Shown here: in pieces, positions 25,288 through 34,047 of the stretch | Position numbering within the stretch: position 1 is the stretch's first letter | Layout of the letters: every line of letters starts with the position of its first letter | Assembly: GCF_000812465.1 (NCBI RefSeq) | Contig: NZ_JWMA01000087.1 | Coordinates: forward strand, 1 to 38,603 | Source: Cupriavidus sp. IDO | Lineage (GTDB): Bacteria; Pseudomonadota; Gammaproteobacteria; Burkholderiales; Burkholderiaceae | Direction: 5' to 3' | Length of the DNA: 38,603 bases | Notes under the pieces: generated by a model | The model's database searches: none | Told to the model about the DNA's origin: nothing | What the model saw: the letters and a program-made list of their open reading frames with translations, nothing else | Made by a program: the position numbers and the translations under genes

Positions 25288-25374
25288 TCGACCCGCGAAG
25301 AGGCTGCGCATCCGGCGCGGCTCATCGCAACACCGATTTCCCGCAGCGCCAATTCACCACAGAAATTAACTGTC

Positions 25375-26182
25375 ATGTCCAATTCCATAGTTGTCGTGAT
25401 TACCGGTGTGTCTTCGGGCATCGGCCGTGCCACCGCGGCGAAGTTTGCGTTGCGGGGCTGTCGGGTGTTCGGCACCGTGCGCAACCTCGCAAAAGCGCAG
25501 CCGATACCGGGCGTTGAACTGGTCGAGATGGATATCCGCGATCAAGCGTCGGTTCAGCATGGAATCCAGATCATCATCGCGCAGGCCAAGCGCATCGATG
25601 TGCTGGTCAATAGTGCCGGCGTGACGCTGCTCGGTGCAACCGAGGAAACGTCGATCGCCGAAGCGCAGGCGCTGTTCGACACCAACGTGTTCGGCATCTT
25701 GCGCACCACGCAAGTCGTATTGCCGCACATGCGCGCGCAACGTTCGGGAAGAATCATCAACATCAGCTCGGTGCTCGGCTTTCTGCCGGCGCCGTACATG
25801 GGTCTCTATTCGGCGTCCAAACACGCCGTGGAGGGGATGTCCGAGACGTTGGACCATGAGGTGCGCAAGTTCGGCATCCGTGTGGTGCTTGTGGAACCCT
25901 CATTCACCAAGACCAGCCTGGATATCAATGCGCCCCATGCGGTTTCCAAGGTATCCGCCTACGACGACGAGCGCAGCGTCGTTTCGCAGGCAATTCAAGA
26001 AAATGTCCAAAAAAGCACCGGCGCCCGACGGCATCGCCAGCACGGTCGTCGACGCCGCCTTGGGCGCGTGGAAAATGCGCCGTACACCCAAAGGCGAGGC
26101 CGCCCTGCTGAGCAAGCTGCGCCGTTTCATGCCGGCGGGCCCCGTAGACTCAAGCCTGCGCAAGACCTTTGGGCTCTCCTGA
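25375..26182 (+). pseudogene. SDR-family oxidoreductase with a single-base frameshift
   Basis: The sequence encodes a classical short-chain dehydrogenase: TGVSSGIG (NAD(P) binding), NSAGVTLLG, INISSVLGF (catalytic Ser) and YSASK (catalytic Tyr and Lys). The frame is normal up to about residue 213 (NVQK). It then leaves the family pattern and becomes Arg-rich. If one A is removed from the run of six at 26009-26014, the frame continues APAPDGIASTVVDAAL, KMRRTPKGEAALLSKLRRF and stops at 26180-26182, giving a normal 268-residue protein. As read, translation ends at 26187 with a wrong tail that lacks the C-terminal substrate lid. It is either a recent pseudogene or a sequencing error. It follows the efflux gene by 87 bp on the same strand, perhaps in the same transcript. 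Confidence 0.8.
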
Positions 26183-26201
26183 CGTAGAACAAAGGAAAGT
26201 C

Positions 26202-26477
26202 GGGTCTTCCGCAATTTGTGTGACGACGGCGAACTCGCGTGTAGGACCTTGCCGTCGTCTCCCCCGCCCCACTACCACCACTTCTGCTTGTTGACAAACG
26301 TGGGCGAGCCCGCCAGCCTCGTCCTGGCCCGTATACCGCAGCAAAAGTGGGTCTTCCGCAATTTGTGTGACGACGGCAAACTCGCGTGGAGGACCTTGCC
26401 GTCGTCTCCCCCGCCCCACTACCACCATTCTTCTGCTTGTTGACAAACGTGGGCGAGCCCGCCAGCCTCGTCCTGGC
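26202..26477. repeat. Doubled left end of the ISL3 element
   Basis: Copies at 26202-26328 and 26349-26477 are nearly identical (about 127 and 129 bp; two substitutions and a two-base insertion seen by eye). Each begins with the terminal GGGTCTTCCGCAATTTGTG. A 20-bp spacer (26329-26348) without similarity to the sequence after the second copy separates them. Confidence 0.9.
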
Positions 26478-26542
26478 GTACGTGCTCACCCGCCTGCGAT
26501 GGCGACCGGACTAGCGGGTCCAGTAGGACAAGGCAGGCCGGT

Positions 26543-28185
26543 TTAGCTTGGCTTCAAGACCGGCAGCCGCAGAAGCTCGATGTTCGCGCGCCCATACATC
26601 TGGCGCTTGAGGAACTTGAGCCGGTTGACGTGACCCTCGGTCTGGCCATTGCTCCATGGCAGCTTGAAGGCCGCACGCACAGCCGGTAAGTCGGCGCGCA
26701 GGCTTTGCGCGAAACTACGCATTTCCGCAGCGTCGCAGCGCGACAGACGCCTCAATCATCGATCGAACTGCCGCGGACTTCGCCGGTGCATGAGCCCGAG
26801 AAACTCCCGCGCGAGGCTGCGGACCTCGCCCACCACGGGTTCGATCTTGCACAGCGCCCTGCACGAAGCGCGTGGTCCGCACTCCTGGGCTCCTCGACGG
26901 CGAGCTTCCTCCATCCGACAAGCCATCCGAACACGCCCCGGGCCGACGGGCACGGCATCGTGCGCACGGGTGCCTGGACAAGCGACACCTTGCCCTGCGG
27001 AAAGAGGAGGCGAATCACGCAATTCCGAACGGTGGCGCGACTGCCCGTATAGCCTTGCTGCTTGAGTTCCTGCCAGATTAGTTCAGGGAAGCGACAGCCC
27101 TGTGCGATTTGTTCCTCGATATAGCTGAGATAAGGATCTAAAAGCGTCGGACCCCGCGCCCTGGGTGCGCGCTCGGGGAATGCCCCCGCGGTGATGAAGT
27201 TGCGCACGGTTCGATGGTCGATTGAGAGCTCTTGCCCGATTCCTTTCATCGTGCCGCCCTGGGCGTGTAGCGCCATAACCCGCTCGTACAGCTCCACCCG
27301 CGAGGCGCGTCGCTGATCGCTCAGACGCTGCCATGACCACAGTGAGTTGCGGCTCAGCTCCCGCTGCCGGCCCAGGGTCACGCCACGGACCTCGACTTGC
27401 TGCGCGGCTTGGCGCAGTTGCGGGCCGAGTCGGCGCAGCAGTCTCTCGACGTTGTCGCGCAAGTTGGACAGTAGATGCCAGCGATCCGAGACCTGCGTGG
27501 CTGCCGGCAGCGCGATGTCGACCGCCTCGGAGTAGGCCCCGGCCCGGTCCCTGGCGACGATCTCGATCGAGGGGTGCGCACGCATCCACGCGGCCACCGC
27601 AGTTCCTTCCCTGCCGGCGAACACTTCGATCGGCTCACGTCGTTCCAGGTCGACGATGATCGTTCCGTACTGGTGACCGCGCGCGATCGCCCAGTCATCG
27701 ATGCCGACGACCCGCGGTCGTGGTTTGCGCTTGCGCTCAGGAGCTCTTCGCAACTCCCGCAGCACGGTGTCGGCACTGGTGCGCAAGCCCAGGACGTTAG
27801 CAAGCCTGGCTGCCGCCTCACCACCGAGGGCATGGCCCAGCGCATACAACGCCCGAGCCTGCGATTGCGTACGACATTGATGCCGACCGGCCAGGGCGTG
27901 GATGCTCTCGGCAAACGTACGACGCGGGCAGCCGGCATTTGCACACTTGAAGCGACGCACCTCAACGGCGAGAACGACCCGCTGGTCGAGCATCGGACGT
28001 TCTTCCAGCCTGCGCACATAGCTGCCGTGGCGTCGGTTACTCCAACGATGGCAGGCAGGACACGGTGCCGCGCGAACCGTACTGCAGGCTTCGACAGTAA
28101 TGGTCTCCCCTCGCGCGTCGCTGGAGACGAAGCGCTTACCCACGCGGGCGAGAACACGATCGATCCCACCGAGAACTTGGCTCAT
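26543..28185 (-). pseudogene. ISL3-family transposase, frameshifted near the C-terminus
   Basis: Reading from the ATG at 28185 (MSQVLGGIDRVL; the open frame upstream lies in or beyond the terminal repeat), the protein has the zinc-binding CPACHRWSNRRHG and CANAGCPRRTF segment. The DDE domain follows with Asp in VVGIDDWAIARG and in VSDRWHLLSNL, and then a helix-turn-helix (MKGIGQELSIDHRTVRNF). The main frame is lost near 26880, where an extra G makes RSADHALRAG instead of FVQALCKIEP-like sequence. Further indels near 26755 shift it again. The end, SNGQTEGHVNRLKFLKRQMY with the catalytic Glu, is in yet another frame and stops at 26543. At least two indels are needed to restore the gene. Confidence 0.85.
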
Positions 28186-28392
28186 GGTAACGATCAACGT
28201 AAAGCCAGATCGGCCCGAAATCAAGCCCCCAACGCGGCCGTCACACAAAGTGCGGGAAACCCGGAAAGTCGTCACCGATTCCGAAGCAATGTCGTCAACT
28301 CGTGTGACAACGGCAGCGAAACCGCACGCAACATCAATGAAATCAATGACTTAATCACAGCGAAGAAAATTTGTCAGCACGGCGGGGGAGCG

Positions 28393-29155
28393 TTAAAAAC
28401 CTTGGGGTTCAAACTCCGAGAGGCCGAGTTGCTCCAAGAACTCAACAACTTCCCTTGACCTGGGTTCCGTTGGTGGCTCATGCCTAGCGAGTCTCTCGAC
28501 GAGGTCACCGTTGTTCACGGCACAACGGACCTGGGCAAACAGATGGACACCGTTCGGCGACCAGCGCATTTGTTGACGCTTGCACATGCGTTGGTTCAGC
28601 ACCTGATTGACCGCAGATTCGGCCGGCGCGGTTGAGATGGGCTTGTTTTGACGATGTCGTGCTCCGTAATTGATTGTCGCCCCGCCATTCGCATCGACAT
28701 ATGCAACAAGCTCTCGGGCCCGGTAGTCCAACTGTGCGAGGCTGTCGGCAACGTCCGGCGTTTCAGGCACGATCACCCGCGCGCTCCGGGACGTACTCCG
28801 TCATCGGGCTATACGGGAACTCCATTGGGAGGGGTGTCCCGCACGGACAGCAAATAATCCGAGCACTGCGAAACGGCACGGTACCAAAAACTGTGTCTAC
28901 CTTGCGAATCCGTCGATCTTTGAGGTCGAGGAAACGGTGACAGCGAGTGCAAAATCGTCGCAGCATGCAGACTTCTTCAGCCTGCATTGCCACCATTATC
29001 TTTTGCAGCTCGTGCAGTATGTCTTTCCCTTCAGCCAGTGACAGGCCGACTTTCGCCGGTTCAAGCTCGCGATAAGGGCGGTCAATCTTGCAGATCTCAA
29101 ATGTGGACGTTTCGCCACAATCCGTGGTGACCTCAACGCGAATGGTGATTTTCAT
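28393..29155 (-). pseudogene. ISKra4-type transposase with internal deletion and frameshift
   Basis: Two adjoining minus-strand frames are the start and end of one transposase. The N-terminal part (29155-28763) reads MKITIRVEVTTDCGETSTFE, GLSLAEGKDILHELQ, then the zinc-ribbon-like CTRCHRFLDLKDRR and VFGTVPF. The C-terminal part (28776-28393) reads INYGARHRQNKPIS, TAPAESAVNQVLNQRMCKRQ and MRWSPNGVHLFAQVRCAVNNG. Both match the ends of ISKra4-family proteins, in which about 200 or more residues of catalytic core normally lie between them. The two parts are also in different frames. The copy is dead; I could not fix its terminal repeats. Confidence 0.7.
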
Positions 29156-29166
29156 CTTGGTCTCCG

Positions 29167-29562
29167 GCGGACGCGATTTGCCGGAATCCTATGTGCCCTG
29201 CCTTCACGCTCCCCAACTGCACGCCCGTTGGATTGCCTACATGCTGGCCGGCCTGACACCCATGCCGTCGCCGACACAGATGGCGCAGGGGCTGGCGGCG
29301 TGCCGGGCGATGCGGCAGCGCGGGCAGCAGCCAGTGCTACATGATCTTGCGGCTTCGCTGGCCCGAGGTCGAACGCGCGCTGTTGTTCGGCCCCCTGTCG
29401 CCGGTCTCGCTCCGCTTGCAAGGCCCAGACCGCCTGAACGAAGCGGCGACCCGGACGCTGGCTGGGGCTCAGGCATTCGGGGCAATACGCGGCCCGGAGT
29501 TTACACCCGAGGAGCTGCGGTTGCGCAGCTTTACCGGCAGCCGGGAAGCCGTCGTCGCCTGA
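29167..29562 (+). pseudogene. Flavin-containing monooxygenase-like C-terminal remnant
   Basis: The plus strand reads PQLHARWIAYMLAGLTPMPS, then TQMAQGLAACRAMRQRG and, after a frame change near 29335, LRLRWPEVERALLFGPLSPV, SLRLQGPDRL and GPEFTPEELR to a stop at 29560-29562. The ARWIAYMLAGLTPMP pattern is that of the C-terminal part of FAD monooxygenases of the FMO/Baeyer-Villiger type. Both nucleotide-binding domains are absent. The assignment is from memory of family endings and is moderate at best. It abuts the ISKra4 relic, which may have broken the gene. The 184 bp after it hold nothing recognised. Confidence 0.45.
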
Positions 29563-29746
29563 ACCGCACCCTCACGTCGCCAGCCATTCCAGTCGCCCAC
29601 ACACGCTGTACGTCCGGGCCACGAGGGGCCCGACGCGGCGAACGCCACCTGGTTCATCTTGGAGCTCCGGGGAAGGCGGCCCGACTTCAAGGAAGAAAGC
29701 CTTCGATCACACCGGTGTTCAGCAGTTCGGGCAGCTGCGCCGCGGA

Positions 29747-30511
29747 TCAGCCGTGCATGGCCGACAGGAACTGCTGCAATTCCGGCGTCCGTGGGTCGCC
29801 GAACACCTGCCCGGGGGTGCCGGTCTCGTGCACCTTGCCCTGGTGCATGAAGACGATGCGGTCGCTGACCTTGCGCGCAAAGTTCATCTCGTGCGTGACC
29901 ATGATCAGCGTCATGCCGTCGGCGGCGAGCGACTCGACCACACTCAACACCTCTCCCACCAGCTCCGGGTCCAGCGCCGAAGTGATTTCGTCACACAGCA
30001 GCACGGCCGGGTCCATCGCCAGCGCGCGGGCGATCGCCACGCGCTGCTGCTGTCCGCCACTGAGCTGGTCGGGGTAGCAGTCGAACTTCTCGCCGAGGCC
30101 GACGCGCTGCAGCAGTGCCTGCGCGCGCCGGCGCGCATCCGCCTTCGGCACGTCCTTGACCAGCGAGGGCGCGAGCATCACGTTCTGGCCTGCGGTCAGG
30201 TGTGGGAACAAGTTGAAATTCTGGAAAATCATGCCGACGCTCTGTCGCAGCTCGCGCATCGCCTTCGCGTCGCCGTGACGCAGCACCTGGCCGTCGATCG
30301 ACAGCTTGCCTTGCTGGAAAGTCTCGAGCCCGTTCAGGCAGCGCAGCAGCGTGCTCTTGCCGGAGCCGCTGCGGCCGATGATGCAGACGACCTCACGCCG
30401 GCCGATCTGCAAGTCGATGCCCTTCAGGACTTCGTTGTCGCCATACTGCTTATGCAGGCCCTCGACATCGACGAGAGCAAATGGCTGGGTGGTGGCGTGT
30501 GATGTGGACAT
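29747..30511 (-). CDS. Polar amino acid ABC transporter, ATP-binding subunit
   Basis: A 254-residue ATPase of the GlnQ/HisP group. Walker A is GRSGSGKST, the Q-loop lies in GMIFQNFNLFPHL, the signature is LSGGQQQRV, Walker B is VLLCDEITSALD, and the switch His is in MVTHEMNFA. It would power uptake of an amino-acid-like solute with the two permeases and the binding protein encoded just upstream (30600-32787). It is the last gene of that minus-strand unit, 88 bp after the permease stop. Confidence 0.92.
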   Translation of the reverse strand: MSTSHATTQPFALVDVEGLHKQYGDNEVLKGIDLQIGRREVVCIIGRSGSGKSTLLRCLNGLETFQQGKLSIDGQVLRHGDAKAMRELRQSVGMIFQNFNLFPHLTAGQNVMLAPSLVKDVPKADARRRAQALLQRVGLGEKFDCYPDQLSGGQQQRVAIARALAMDPAVLLCDEITSALDPELVGEVLSVVESLAADGMTLIMVTHEMNFARKVSDRIVFMHQGKVHETGTPGQVFGDPRTPELQQFLSAMHG

Positions 30512-30599
30512 GGATATGCAGCTTCGAGAGGCTTGCTAAGGCTTGGTAGGCGTGGGTGGGGGCTCGGTGCGAAACTTCGTCGCGGTACTGTCTGCTGAT

Positions 30600-31250
30600 T
30601 CAGGCATGCGCCTGCCATCCGCGTTCGAGCCTGCGGCTCCAGAGCGACAGCGGGAAGCACAGTGCGAAATACAGCAACGCGACGCAGCTATAGACCAGGA
30701 AGGGCTGGAAAGTCGCATTTGAGATCATCTGCCCGGCCTTGGTCACTTCGACGAAGCCGATCACCGAAGCCAGCGCAGTACCCTTGACGACCTGCACCAT
30801 AAAGCCCACCGTCGGCGCCACGGCGATGCGCGCCGCCTGCGGCAGGATCACGTAGCGCAATTGCTCGCGCAGGTTCAGCGCAAGGCTGGCCGATGCCTCC
30901 CACTGGCCGCGTGGAATCGCATCGACGCAGCCGCGCCAGATCTCAGTCAGGTAGGCACTAGCATAGAGCGTGAGACACAATGCGGCGGCGAACAGCGCCG
31001 AGGTTTCGATGCCGATCAGCGCCAGCCCGAAATAGGCCAGGAAAAGCTGCATCAGCAGCGGCGTGCCCTGGAACAGCTGGACGTACAACGCAATGCTGCG
31101 AACCGCCCCCGGCACCCTGGCAATGCGCGCCACCAGCAGCAGCAGGCCGAGGATGCCGCCGCCGACGAAAGCAATCAGCGACAGTCCGACGGTCCAGCGC
31201 AGCGCCAGAAGCAGGTTGCGAAAGATGTCCCACAGTGAAAACTCGATCAT
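30600..31250 (-). CDS. Amino acid ABC transporter permease (His/Glu/Gln group)
   Basis: A 216-residue inner-membrane permease with about five helices, for example VGLSLIAFVGGGILGLLLLV. The EAA loop that docks the ATPase is in WEASASLALNLREQLRYVIL (with LPQAARI following), typical of the HEQRo permease family. The ATG at 31250 has CAGGAG upstream. It lies 12 bp after the stop of the second permease gene; the two would form a heterodimeric channel. Confidence 0.9.
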   Translation of the reverse strand: MIEFSLWDIFRNLLLALRWTVGLSLIAFVGGGILGLLLLVARIARVPGAVRSIALYVQLFQGTPLLMQLFLAYFGLALIGIETSALFAAALCLTLYASAYLTEIWRGCVDAIPRGQWEASASLALNLREQLRYVILPQAARIAVAPTVGFMVQVVKGTALASVIGFVEVTKAGQMISNATFQPFLVYSCVALLYFALCFPLSLWSRRLERGWQAHA

Positions 31251-31262
31251 GGCCGTCTCCTG

Positions 31263-31922
31263 TCAGCGTCCGAACAAAAAGCGCGGCCCGATCCAGTTCA
31301 GCGCCTGGCGCACCGCGACGGCCAGCGCCAGGTACGCGACGGCAACGGCGATATAAGCTTCAAAGTTCCGGAAGGTGCGGCTGGCGATCAGGTTTGCCGC
31401 ATAGGACATCTCCTCCGCGGAGATCTGGCTGCAGACCGACGAGCCCAGCATCACGATGATGATCTGGCCGACCAGTGCCGGCCAGACGCACTTGAGCGCA
31501 GGCGGCAGCACCACGCGCGTGAAGATCTGCCAGCGGTCGAGCGCCAGGCTCTGCGCGGCTTCGATCTGCCCGCGCGGCGTGGATTCGAGGCCGGCGCGGA
31601 TGATCTCGCAGGCGTAGGCACCCAGGTTAAGCGTCATCGACAACACGCAGGCCACCTCGGGCGTCAGCCGCACGCCAATTGACGGTAGGCCGAAAAAGAC
31701 GAAGAACAGCTGAATGATGTAAGGGGTATTGCGGATCGCCTCGACATAGCCGCCGACCATGGCGCGCACCCTCGCCGGCGCATGCAGGCGCGACCAGGCG
31801 CAGCCGACGCCGAGCACGGTGCCGGCGATTGCCGAGAATGCGGTCAGCAGAACGGTCAGGCAGAGGCCCTGCAGCAACATCGGCCATTGCGAGAGCACTG
31901 GTGCGAAATCAAAGGAAATCAT
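31263..31922 (-). CDS. Amino acid ABC transporter permease (His/Glu/Gln group)
   Basis: I place the start at the ATG at 31922 (MISFDFAPVLSQWP), giving 219 residues, the usual family length. The open frame to 32039 would add a non-homologous Ala-rich tail overlapping the binding-protein gene. Helices include LCLTVLLTAFSAIAGTVLGV. The EAA loop is in IEAAQSLALDRWQIFTRVVL with PPALK after it. It has no strong ribosome site. It sits 70 bp downstream of the binding-protein stop and pairs with the next permease. Confidence 0.88.
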   Translation of the reverse strand: MISFDFAPVLSQWPMLLQGLCLTVLLTAFSAIAGTVLGVGCAWSRLHAPARVRAMVGGYVEAIRNTPYIIQLFFVFFGLPSIGVRLTPEVACVLSMTLNLGAYACEIIRAGLESTPRGQIEAAQSLALDRWQIFTRVVLPPALKCVWPALVGQIIIVMLGSSVCSQISAEEMSYAANLIASRTFRNFEAYIAVAVAYLALAVAVRQALNWIGPRFLFGR

Positions 31923-31992
31923 ACGGAAGAGCCACACAGAAGCGAAGGTGGAACCCGCGACGGCGCGCGCCGCCGCGTTCTTGGCAGGGGTC

Positions 31993-32787
31993 TTATTCGG
32001 GCAGCTCGCCGGTGCCGCGGCCGAGCCAGCGTTGCGCATAGTTACCTAGCGTGCCGTCGGCCTTGGCCTGGCGCAGGATCTCGTTGACCTTGGTCAACAG
32101 CGCGGTTTCGCCCTTGCGCACGCCGATAAAGTTAGGCGAGTCCTTCAGCAGCAGCTTGTATTCGGCGTCCACCTTCGGATACTTCTGGATCGCCATGGCG
32201 GCGACCGCGGCCCCGGTGGCAACCAGCTGGGTCTGCTGCGTCACGAAGGCGGCCACCGTCGAGTTGTCATCCTCGAAGCGCTGGATCTTCAGCGTGGGCG
32301 GCGCGACCTGCTGCAGCACGTCGTCCTGAATGGTGCCGCGAGTCACAGCGATGGTCTTGCCCCCGAGGTCGGCAAAATTCTTGATGCTCAGGCTCTTCGG
32401 CCCGAACACGGCCTGGTAGAACGGCGCATAGGCGATCGTGAAGTCGATCACCTTGGCACGCTCGGCGTTCTTGCCCAGCGCCGACACGATCAGGTCGATC
32501 TTCTTCGTTTGCAGATAGGGAATGCGGTTAGGCGTGCTGACCGGCACCAGGTCGGCCTTGACGCCCATCTTGTCGGCAATCATCTGCGCCACGGCCACAT
32601 CCAGACCCTGCGGCTTCAGATCGGGGCCCATGAAGCCATATGGCGCGAAGTCGACCGGGATGCCGATTGCAATCGACTTCTTCGCCATCACCGCGGTCAG
32701 CGAATCGTCGGCCTGCGCAGGCGCCATGGCGACCATGGCGGCAGTGGCGAGGACCGTGGCAATGGCGGTGAACTGTCTGCGTTTCAT
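31993..32787 (-). CDS. ABC transporter periplasmic amino acid-binding protein
   Basis: A 264-residue family-3 solute-binding protein. From the ATG at 32787 (AAAGGG upstream) the first 26 residues form a Sec signal peptide (FTAIATVLATAAMVAMAPAQA). The mature protein has IGIPVDFAPYGFMGPDLKPQ, then KKIDLIVSALGKNAERAKVI and LGGKTIAVTRGTIQDD, the typical two-lobe ligand site. It delivers the ligand to the adjacent permeases. The ligand is unknown. The genes divergent from it degrade carbamoylated or diamino acids, so these are the natural guess. Confidence 0.88.
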   Translation of the reverse strand: MKRRQFTAIATVLATAAMVAMAPAQADDSLTAVMAKKSIAIGIPVDFAPYGFMGPDLKPQGLDVAVAQMIADKMGVKADLVPVSTPNRIPYLQTKKIDLIVSALGKNAERAKVIDFTIAYAPFYQAVFGPKSLSIKNFADLGGKTIAVTRGTIQDDVLQQVAPPTLKIQRFEDDNSTVAAFVTQQTQLVATGAAVAAMAIQKYPKVDAEYKLLLKDSPNFIGVRKGETALLTKVNEILRQAKADGTLGNYAQRWLGRGTGELPE

Positions 32788-33092
32788 AAAACACCCTTTC
32801 TTTAGTCGGTCGAGGAGAACGAAGGACCAATAAGCAAGAGGCATGCCACGGTCACTTGAGGCGCCGCCCCGATCCAGGAAGAGATAACACTCTCTTTAGA
32901 TTCAACGGATTACGCGAGATCAGGCAAGCCACGACCGCAGTTGGCATCGTCTTTGCTTAGGGGAGACCCGAAGCGTGGAACAATCATTTCACATGCCACA
33001 AATATAGAAACTCCGGTTTCATAATTGTGCAAGGCGGCGCCAACCCGGTGCAGCCGGGACGAGACCCAGGTATCGCAATCGATCACTCCAAC
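32788..33092. promoter_or_regulatory. Divergent control region, transporter / RpiR operon
   Basis: About 305 bp between divergent units. A short palindrome GAAAC-TCCG-GTTTC lies at 33007-33020, flanked by AT-rich sequence. RpiR/MurR-type regulators often bind GAAA...TTTC-like palindromes, so it is a candidate operator. No strong -35/-10 pair is evident in either direction by eye. Confidence 0.35.
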
Positions 33093-33977
33093 ATGACCAC
33101 TTACGACGCGCTCGAAGCGCAGATCATCCAGTGCTACGGTGAGTTCTCCGGCACCGACAAGAAGCTCGCCGACGTACTGCTCAGCCGCAAATCCGAGTTG
33201 CTCGGATACTCCGCTACCGAGCTCGCCGACCTGGCGAGCGTGTCCAAGGCGAGCGCCGCGCGCTTCTTCCGGCGGCTCGGCTATGCCGACTTCGGAGCGT
33301 TCCGGCAGGCGTTGCGCGACCAGCGCGCAAGCCAGTCTCCGCTGGCAAAGATGGATCGCGCCGCCACCCCGCGTGGCGCTCGCACTGGTGCGGCTTTACC
33401 CGCGCTCGCCGGACTGGAGGCACATGTTCAGCTCGACGCGCACCGACTGGCCGCCCTGCCGGAGCAGCTCAGTGAACGGGTACTCGACACCACCCTGCGC
33501 GAACTGGCCGATGCGCGCCGGGTCTGGGTGGTCGGCTATCGCAACAGCTTCATGCTGGCCTTCTATGCCAATGCCTTGCTGTCGCAGGTACGGCCGGAGG
33601 TCTACCTGCTCAACGAGCAGGCCGGCAAGGATGCCGAACTGATCGCAGAAATCGACAGCAAGGACGTGCTGGTCGCGGTCGATTTCCGGCGCCGCGCGCG
33701 CCGGCTCGCACCGATCGTCACGGTGGCCGCCGAGGCCGGGGCGAAGATCATCCTGCTCAGCGATGCACCGGTCTCCGCACTGACCATGCACGCCACCGCT
33801 GTGCTGCGCTGCTCGCACCATGGCGACCAGGTGTTCGACTCCTACGTAGCCGCGACCAGCCTCGTCAATTACCTCGCGACCGCGATGGCGCGGCGCGCCC
33901 ACAAGCGCACGCGTGCGCGGATGGCGCGGGTCGAACGCGCGCATGACCTGCTCGACGATCTCGACCTGCAGGCGTGA
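33093..33977 (+). CDS. RpiR/MurR-family transcriptional regulator
   Basis: A 294-residue regulator from the ATG at 33093 (MTTYDALEAQ); the frame also opens at a GTG at 33027, but the extra residues do not resemble the family. The N-terminal HTH_6 domain spans about residues 1-75 (KKLADVLLSRKSELLGYSAT, SVSKASAARFFRRLGYADF). A SIS domain follows from about 110 to 250 (RRVWVVGYRNSFMLAFYANA; DVLVAVDFRRRARRLAPIV). SIS domains usually sense sugar phosphates, but members beside amino-acid-type catabolic genes are known. It is divergent from the transporter and leads the catabolic genes, so it probably controls both. Confidence 0.85.
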   Translation: MTTYDALEAQIIQCYGEFSGTDKKLADVLLSRKSELLGYSATELADLASVSKASAARFFRRLGYADFGAFRQALRDQRASQSPLAKMDRAATPRGARTGAALPALAGLEAHVQLDAHRLAALPEQLSERVLDTTLRELADARRVWVVGYRNSFMLAFYANALLSQVRPEVYLLNEQAGKDAELIAEIDSKDVLVAVDFRRRARRLAPIVTVAAEAGAKIILLSDAPVSALTMHATAVLRCSHHGDQVFDSYVAATSLVNYLATAMARRAHKRTRARMARVERAHDLLDDLDLQA

Positions 33978-34047
33978 TCCCCGCGCATCCCGAATACAGC
34001 GCGAGTCGGCTCGCGCAATCCCCTGTCCTGTCAACACCGGAAGTCCC

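Larger units (their letters stand above)
26202..28262 (-). mobile_element. ISL3-family insertion sequence with 8-bp target duplication
   Basis: The left end begins GGGTCTTCCGCAATTTGTG at 26202. The right end, read on minus from 28262, begins GGGTTTCCCGCACTTTGTG: imperfect terminal inverted repeats of ISL3 type. The octamer GGAAAGTC stands directly outside both ends (26194-26201 and 28263-28270), a perfect 8-bp target duplication of the size made by this family. The 2061-bp element sits just after the frameshifted SDR gene. Inside it, a second copy of the left end (26349-26477) follows the first, and the transposase gene is frameshifted, so it is probably unable to move itself. Confidence 0.85.

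Noticed and set aside
29166..29195. GGGCACATAGG (minus strand) as a terminal repeat of the ISKra4 relic
   Set aside because: No matching inverted copy was found on the other side, and the same bases fit the start of the monooxygenase remnant.
31923..32039. N-terminal extension of the permease gene up to 32039
   Set aside because: It overlaps the end of the binding-protein gene and adds an Ala-rich stretch foreign to the family.
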